This document shows positions 5,288 through 8,003 of a stretch of 8,003 nt of DNA, piece by piece. Position numbers and translations under genes: made by a program. This stretch comes from Deltaproteobacteria bacterium. GTDB taxonomy: Bacteria > Desulfobacterota > DSM-4660 > Desulfatiglandales > B25-G16. The DNA is taken from NCBI GenBank assembly GCA_020348625.1, contig CP070752.1, forward strand, positions 216,032-224,034, read 5' to 3'. Within the stretch, counting starts at the first letter, position 1, and every line of letters starts with the position of its first letter. Under the pieces are notes generated by a model, which saw nothing but the letters and a program-made list of their open reading frames with translations, was not told the DNA's origin and searched no databases.

Positions 5288-5704
5288 GTGAAGAAGCGAC
5301 TATGGGTTGCGCCCTTGAGTCTGTTTGCCCTGCTTGCGGTCGTGGGCGCTTTGAGATTTCAATCTGTGAGGGAGACACCTGGAACGGAGACATCGGAATA
5401 TCAAGGGCCCGGTGGAATTCCTGTCAAGGGCATGGTCACCATGGTGGATCTGGGCTCGGACACCTGCATCCCCTGCAAGCTGATGGCTCCGATCATGGAA
5501 AAGGTGGAAAGGAAGTACAGGGGAAAGGCAGCCGTCATTCTCATCGATGTTAGGAAAAACCGGGAGTCGCTAAAACGATTCGGCGTTCGCGCCATCCCTA
5601 CCCAAATCTTCTTTGACCAACAGGGCAAGGAGGTCTACCGCCACGAAGGGTTCATGAGCGAAGCGGAGATTGATGAGGTCTTCCAGAACATGGAGGTAAG
5701 CTAA
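5288..5704 (+). CDS. membrane-anchored or exported thioredoxin-family protein
   Basis: A 138-residue protein beginning at a GTG that directly abuts the TAA of the previous gene. GGGAG at 5275-5279 gives good spacing and suggests translational coupling. Residues 1-23 (KKRLWVAPLSLFALLAVVGAL) form a single signal anchor or uncleaved signal. The thioredoxin domain spans about 48-135, with C60-I-P-C63 and cis-Pro104 in RAIPTQIFFD. It closely resembles the C-terminal domain of the gene before it (about 31 identities over a 71-residue ungapped hand alignment), so the two probably arose by duplication. Expected role: periplasmic dithiol carrier reduced by CcdA. Its target is not evident. Confidence 0.9.
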   Translation: MKKRLWVAPLSLFALLAVVGALRFQSVRETPGTETSEYQGPGGIPVKGMVTMVDLGSDTCIPCKLMAPIMEKVERKYRGKAAVILIDVRKNRESLKRFGVRAIPTQIFFDQQGKEVYRHEGFMSEAEIDEVFQNMEVS

Positions 5705-5732
5705 GCGCTAAAATTGAACAGGAGACATGGTA

Positions 5733-6440
5733 ATGCTGGAAACCTTTTTTCTGACCGTTAACGAGTGGATTGCCGGGGGGACGGCCATTGCCGCCCTGGG
5801 TTGTTTATTGTGGGGTATGATCAGCGTGCTCTTTAGTCCCTGCCATCTCGCCTCCATACCCCTCATCGTGGCCTATGTCGGTGGACAGCAGGAAGTACTT
5901 AGACCACGCCAGGCGGCACATTACTCTATCGCATTTACCATCGGCCTTTTCATCACCATAGCCCTCATCGGCATCATTTGCGCCCTGCTCGGTCGTATGC
6001 TGGGTGACGTGGGTAACTATTGGCAAGTCCTTGTGGGCCTGGTCCTCGTATGGGTCGCCCTTGGAATGTTCGGTATCGAAAAGTGTTCCATGTCCGGCAG
6101 CCTTCTTTACCGCCTAAAGCTTAGTGGCCTATTTGGAGCTTTCGTACTTGGGTTGGCCTATGGAATTCTCTCCGGTTCCTGCACCTTCGGCTTTATCGCT
6201 CCGATCCTTGCCATTATTACGGTCCAGCAAAGGGTGGCAACCGGTGTTCTTTTTATTCTCTTGTTCGCTATCGGGCACTGTCTTCCCATTGTTGTGGCCG
6301 GCAGTTCGGCAGCGGGTGTGAAAAGGCTGCTGGAGAACAGCACGTGGCAAGGTGCCGGCACCTGGTTTCGAAAGGGAGCAGGTGTCATGATCAGCGTCCT
6401 GGCCCTTTATTTCATTGTCAGCCCGTTCTTGGCGCTTTAA
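5733..6440 (+). CDS. ccdA: CcdA/DsbD-type transmembrane thiol-disulfide transporter
   Basis: A 235-residue membrane protein with about six hydrophobic segments. Two cysteines sit at the family's redox positions: L-F-S-P-C37-H-L-A-S-I-P near the first helix, and the symmetric G-S-C150-T-F-G-F-I-A-P in the second half. CcdA proteins take electrons from cytoplasmic thioredoxin through this cysteine pair and hand them to thioredoxin-like proteins outside the membrane. The two CIPC proteins just upstream are the obvious partners. I prefer the ATG at 5733 because the AGGAG at 5720-5724 is 8 bases from it, but only 2 bases from the in-frame ATG at 5727. Cytochrome c maturation is the best-known CcdA role, but no cytochrome c genes are in this window, so an arsenic- or redox-specific role is inferred. 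Confidence 0.88.
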   Translation: MLETFFLTVNEWIAGGTAIAALGCLLWGMISVLFSPCHLASIPLIVAYVGGQQEVLRPRQAAHYSIAFTIGLFITIALIGIICALLGRMLGDVGNYWQVLVGLVLVWVALGMFGIEKCSMSGSLLYRLKLSGLFGAFVLGLAYGILSGSCTFGFIAPILAIITVQQRVATGVLFILLFAIGHCLPIVVAGSSAAGVKRLLENSTWQGAGTWFRKGAGVMISVLALYFIVSPFLAL

Positions 6441-6452
6441 CAGGGACTAACG

Positions 6453-6602
6453 ATGCCGGAAGCGCGGTCAACACATATGCATGGTCTTTGCCGCGAAGAT
6501 CGCCCGCATTTAGAGAAAGAAAACAGTATGAAGCTCCAGAAATACGTGGCTCCGCTGCAATGTGATGCATACCATGAGAGTTTGCTCATAGAGGAGGAAT
6601 GA
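6453..6602 (+). CDS. possible small ORF (49 residues) between ccdA and acr3
   Basis: An open frame starts [16 protein letters not shown] and ends LLIEEE, with its TGA one base before the acr3 ATG. It lies in the same frame as ccdA, beginning 12 bases after the ccdA TAA. A shorter version starts at an ATG at 6528 (24 residues) behind a weak GAGAAAG site. No family is recognised and no strong ribosome site precedes the first ATG. It may be a leader peptide coupled to acr3 or simply untranslated spacer. The last codons overlap the acr3 ribosome site GAGGAGG (6591-6597). Confidence 0.18.
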   Translation: MPEARSTHMHGLCREDRPHLEKENSMKLQKYVAPLQCDAYHESLLIEEE

Positions 6603-6603
6603 T

Positions 6604-7803
6604 ATGGCAAACAAGACTGATCTCACAAAAGAACCGAGAGGACTGGGTTTCTTTGAAAAATATCTTTACGTGTGGGTGATACTTTGTATTTTGGCAGGCA
6701 TCGTTCTCGGAAAAATGGCACCGGGTGTCGCGAAATACCTGGACGGCCTGGCTATTTACGTGGGGGAAGCACCGGTGGTCTCGATCCCCATTGCAGTCTG
6801 TCTCTTTTTTATGATGTACCCCATCATGGTCAAGATCGATTTTGGAGAAGTCATTAAGGCCGGCAAGAGTGGAAAACCCGTTTTACTCACGCTTTTCTTG
6901 AACTGGGCCGTCAAGCCCTTCACCATGTATGCCATCGCTATCTTCTTCCTCGGCACGCTGTTCCACAGCCTGATCGGACCGGAGGCCGTAGATCATGTTA
7001 AAATGCCCTTTGGCCTCGATCTGCCGGTGGGCGCGGCCTACGGTGCAGGCAAGGTCATCATGGCCAACGGGGTCAAGGTGCTGGAGGTTCCCTTGTGGCG
7101 AAGCTACCTGGCAGGCTGTATCCTGTTGGGGATTGCGCCTTGCACTGCCATGGTCTTGGTATGGGGCTTTCTGGCCCGGGGAAACGACGGTCTCACTCTG
7201 GTCATGGTGGCCATTAACTCGCTTACGATGCTCGTCCTCTACGGAGTGCTCGGGGGATTCTTGCTGGGCGTGGGACGACTTCCGGTTCCCTGGCAGGCAC
7301 TGGTGCTTTCCATCGGTATCTATGTGGCCTTGCCCTTGGTGGCCGGATACATTTCCCGTAAGGCGATTATTAACGCCAAGGGTGAAGCCTGGTTCAAAGA
7401 GAAGTTTCTCCATATTCTGACCCCGATCACTATCATTGCCTTACTCATTACACTGGTATTGCTGTTCAGTTTCAAGGGTGAAGTCATTATATCTAACCCC
7501 CTAACGATCCTCTGGATCGCCATCCCGCTCTTTATTCAGACCAACCTGATTTACTGGCTCGGCTACGGCCTAGCCCGATGGCTCAAGCTTGCGTATCGAG
7601 ACGCAGCTCCGGCTGCAATGATTGGGGCATCCAACCACTTCGAAGTGGCTATTGCCACGGCCACCATGCTCTTCGGGCTTTCATCAGGTGCTGCGCTCGC
7701 AACTGTGGTTGGCGTGCTCATTGAGGTGCCCGTCATGCTTATGCTGGTGAAGATTTGTTTGAACACAACCCACTGGTTTTCACCTGGAGTCCCGGTGCGG
7801 TAA
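6604..7803 (+). CDS. acr3: ACR3-family arsenite efflux transporter
   Basis: A 399-residue inner-membrane protein with about ten hydrophobic segments. It exports As(III) using the membrane potential or proton gradient, and is the main resistance determinant of the operon. Diagnostic ACR3 motifs are G-I-A-P-C180-T-A-M-V-L-V-W (176-187), holding the cysteine essential in studied homologs, and [11 protein letters not shown] (341-351) with G-V-L-I-E374-V-P-V-M-L in the following helix. It is longer than many ACR3 proteins of about 350 residues: an extra loop at about 120-165 lies between the helix after NWAVKPF and the segment before Cys180. A strong GAGGAGG ribosome site lies 6 bases before the ATG. 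No ArsA-like ATPase gene is present in the window, consistent with ACR3 acting alone. Confidence 0.96.
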   Translation: MANKTDLTKEPRGLGFFEKYLYVWVILCILAGIVLGKMAPGVAKYLDGLAIYVGEAPVVSIPIAVCLFFMMYPIMVKIDFGEVIKAGKSGKPVLLTLFLNWAVKPFTMYAIAIFFLGTLFHSLIGPEAVDHVKMPFGLDLPVGAAYGAGKVIMANGVKVLEVPLWRSYLAGCILLGIAPCTAMVLVWGFLARGNDGLTLVMVAINSLTMLVLYGVLGGFLLGVGRLPVPWQALVLSIGIYVALPLVAGYISRKAIINAKGEAWFKEKFLHILTPITIIALLITLVLLFSFKGEVIISNPLTILWIAIPLFIQTNLIYWLGYGLARWLKLAYRDAAPAAMIGASNHFEVAIATATMLFGLSSGAALATVVGVLIEVPVMLMLVKICLNTTHWFSPGVPVR

Positions 7804-7824
7804 GAAAATGGGGGAGAAGAGAAG

Positions 7825-8003
7825 ATGTTGGAGTTGAAGAAAACCGCTATCGCCTTTGATGAGAAAGAGTTGATGAAACTCGAGCGAATCATCATAGACC
7901 GCGACCATACTGAGGCGCTGAAATTCCTCAGACGTCCGGTATATAGCAGGATTGAAAAAGCTCAGAAGAATATACTCCGGTGTCATCTTGATATTTCCGG
8001 GGA
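7825..8003 (+). CDS. unrecognised small soluble protein, N-terminal part (partial)
   Basis: An ATG at 7825, 21 bases after the acr3 stop and 8 bases after a GGGGAG ribosome site, opens a frame that runs out of the window (59 complete codons). It begins MLELKKTAIAFDEKELMKLE, is charged and helical, and contains RDHTEALKFLRRPVYSRIEK and a single Cys (..ILRCHLDIS). No signal peptide or membrane segment is visible. I do not recognise the family. The tight spacing suggests it is the last or next gene of the same operon. Confidence 0.75.
   Translation, partial: MLELKKTAIAFDEKELMKLERIIIDRDHTEALKFLRRPVYSRIEKAQKNILRCHLDISG

Noticed and set aside
6883..7413. A 176-residue minus-strand open frame inside acr3
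   Set aside because: Antisense shadow of a clear membrane transporter gene: low-complexity polar composition, no ribosome site, no family.
1..8003. CRISPR array, tRNA or rRNA genes
   Set aside because: No regularly spaced direct repeats and no tRNA or rRNA signature were seen on either strand.

Overview
The window is dominated by a compact, one-direction arsenic detoxification operon (about 930 to 8003, + strand). Its gene content and style suggest an anaerobic bacterium of the Deltaproteobacteria/Desulfobacterota type. This is an inference from the mix of ACR3, ArsP-type permease, DGC protein, CcdA/thioredoxin genes and an apparent selenocysteine codon; no rRNA or other marker is present to prove it.

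Layout. 1-282 (- strand) is the N-terminal part of a thiamine-diphosphate-dependent 2-oxo acid dehydrogenase E1 alpha subunit, read out of the window. 283-930 has no convincing protein gene but carries a chain of strong hairpins (about 454-744) that may be a structured RNA or the remains of a mobile repeat. A consensus sigma70 promoter (931-959), with a palindromic operator over its -10 box, starts the ars operon: arsR (990), an ArsP/DUF318-type permease (1433), a small CxxC thioredoxin-fold protein (2653), arsM (2907-3743), a REP-like inverted repeat pair (3742-3820), a DGC-domain cysteine protein (3916), a secreted SurA-like/thioredoxin fusion (4364), a membrane-anchored thioredoxin (5288), a CcdA-type membrane reductase (5733), an ACR3 arsenite exporter (6604), and the start of an unrecognised gene (7825).

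The main finding is that arsM is interrupted by an in-frame UGA exactly where the family has its third arsenic-binding cysteine (human AS3MT Cys206 / algal ArsM Cys224). The frame stays open and homologous after the UGA. A hairpin with a 7-bp stem and a 6-nt loop starting C-G-G-U lies at the right distance downstream for a bacterial SECIS. I therefore annotate 2907-3743 as one 278-residue selenoprotein ArsM, not as a broken gene or two genes.

How it may work together: ArsR senses As(III) and releases the promoter. ACR3 exports As(III). ArsM methylates As(III) in the cytoplasm with a selenol in its arsenic site, and the ArsP-like permease could export the trivalent methylated product. The small CxxC protein and DGC protein are cytoplasmic thiol partners of unknown exact role. 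CcdA plus two CIPC thioredoxin-fold proteins make a plausible relay carrying reducing power to the outer side of the membrane. That relay, and its coupling to arsenic chemistry, is inference.
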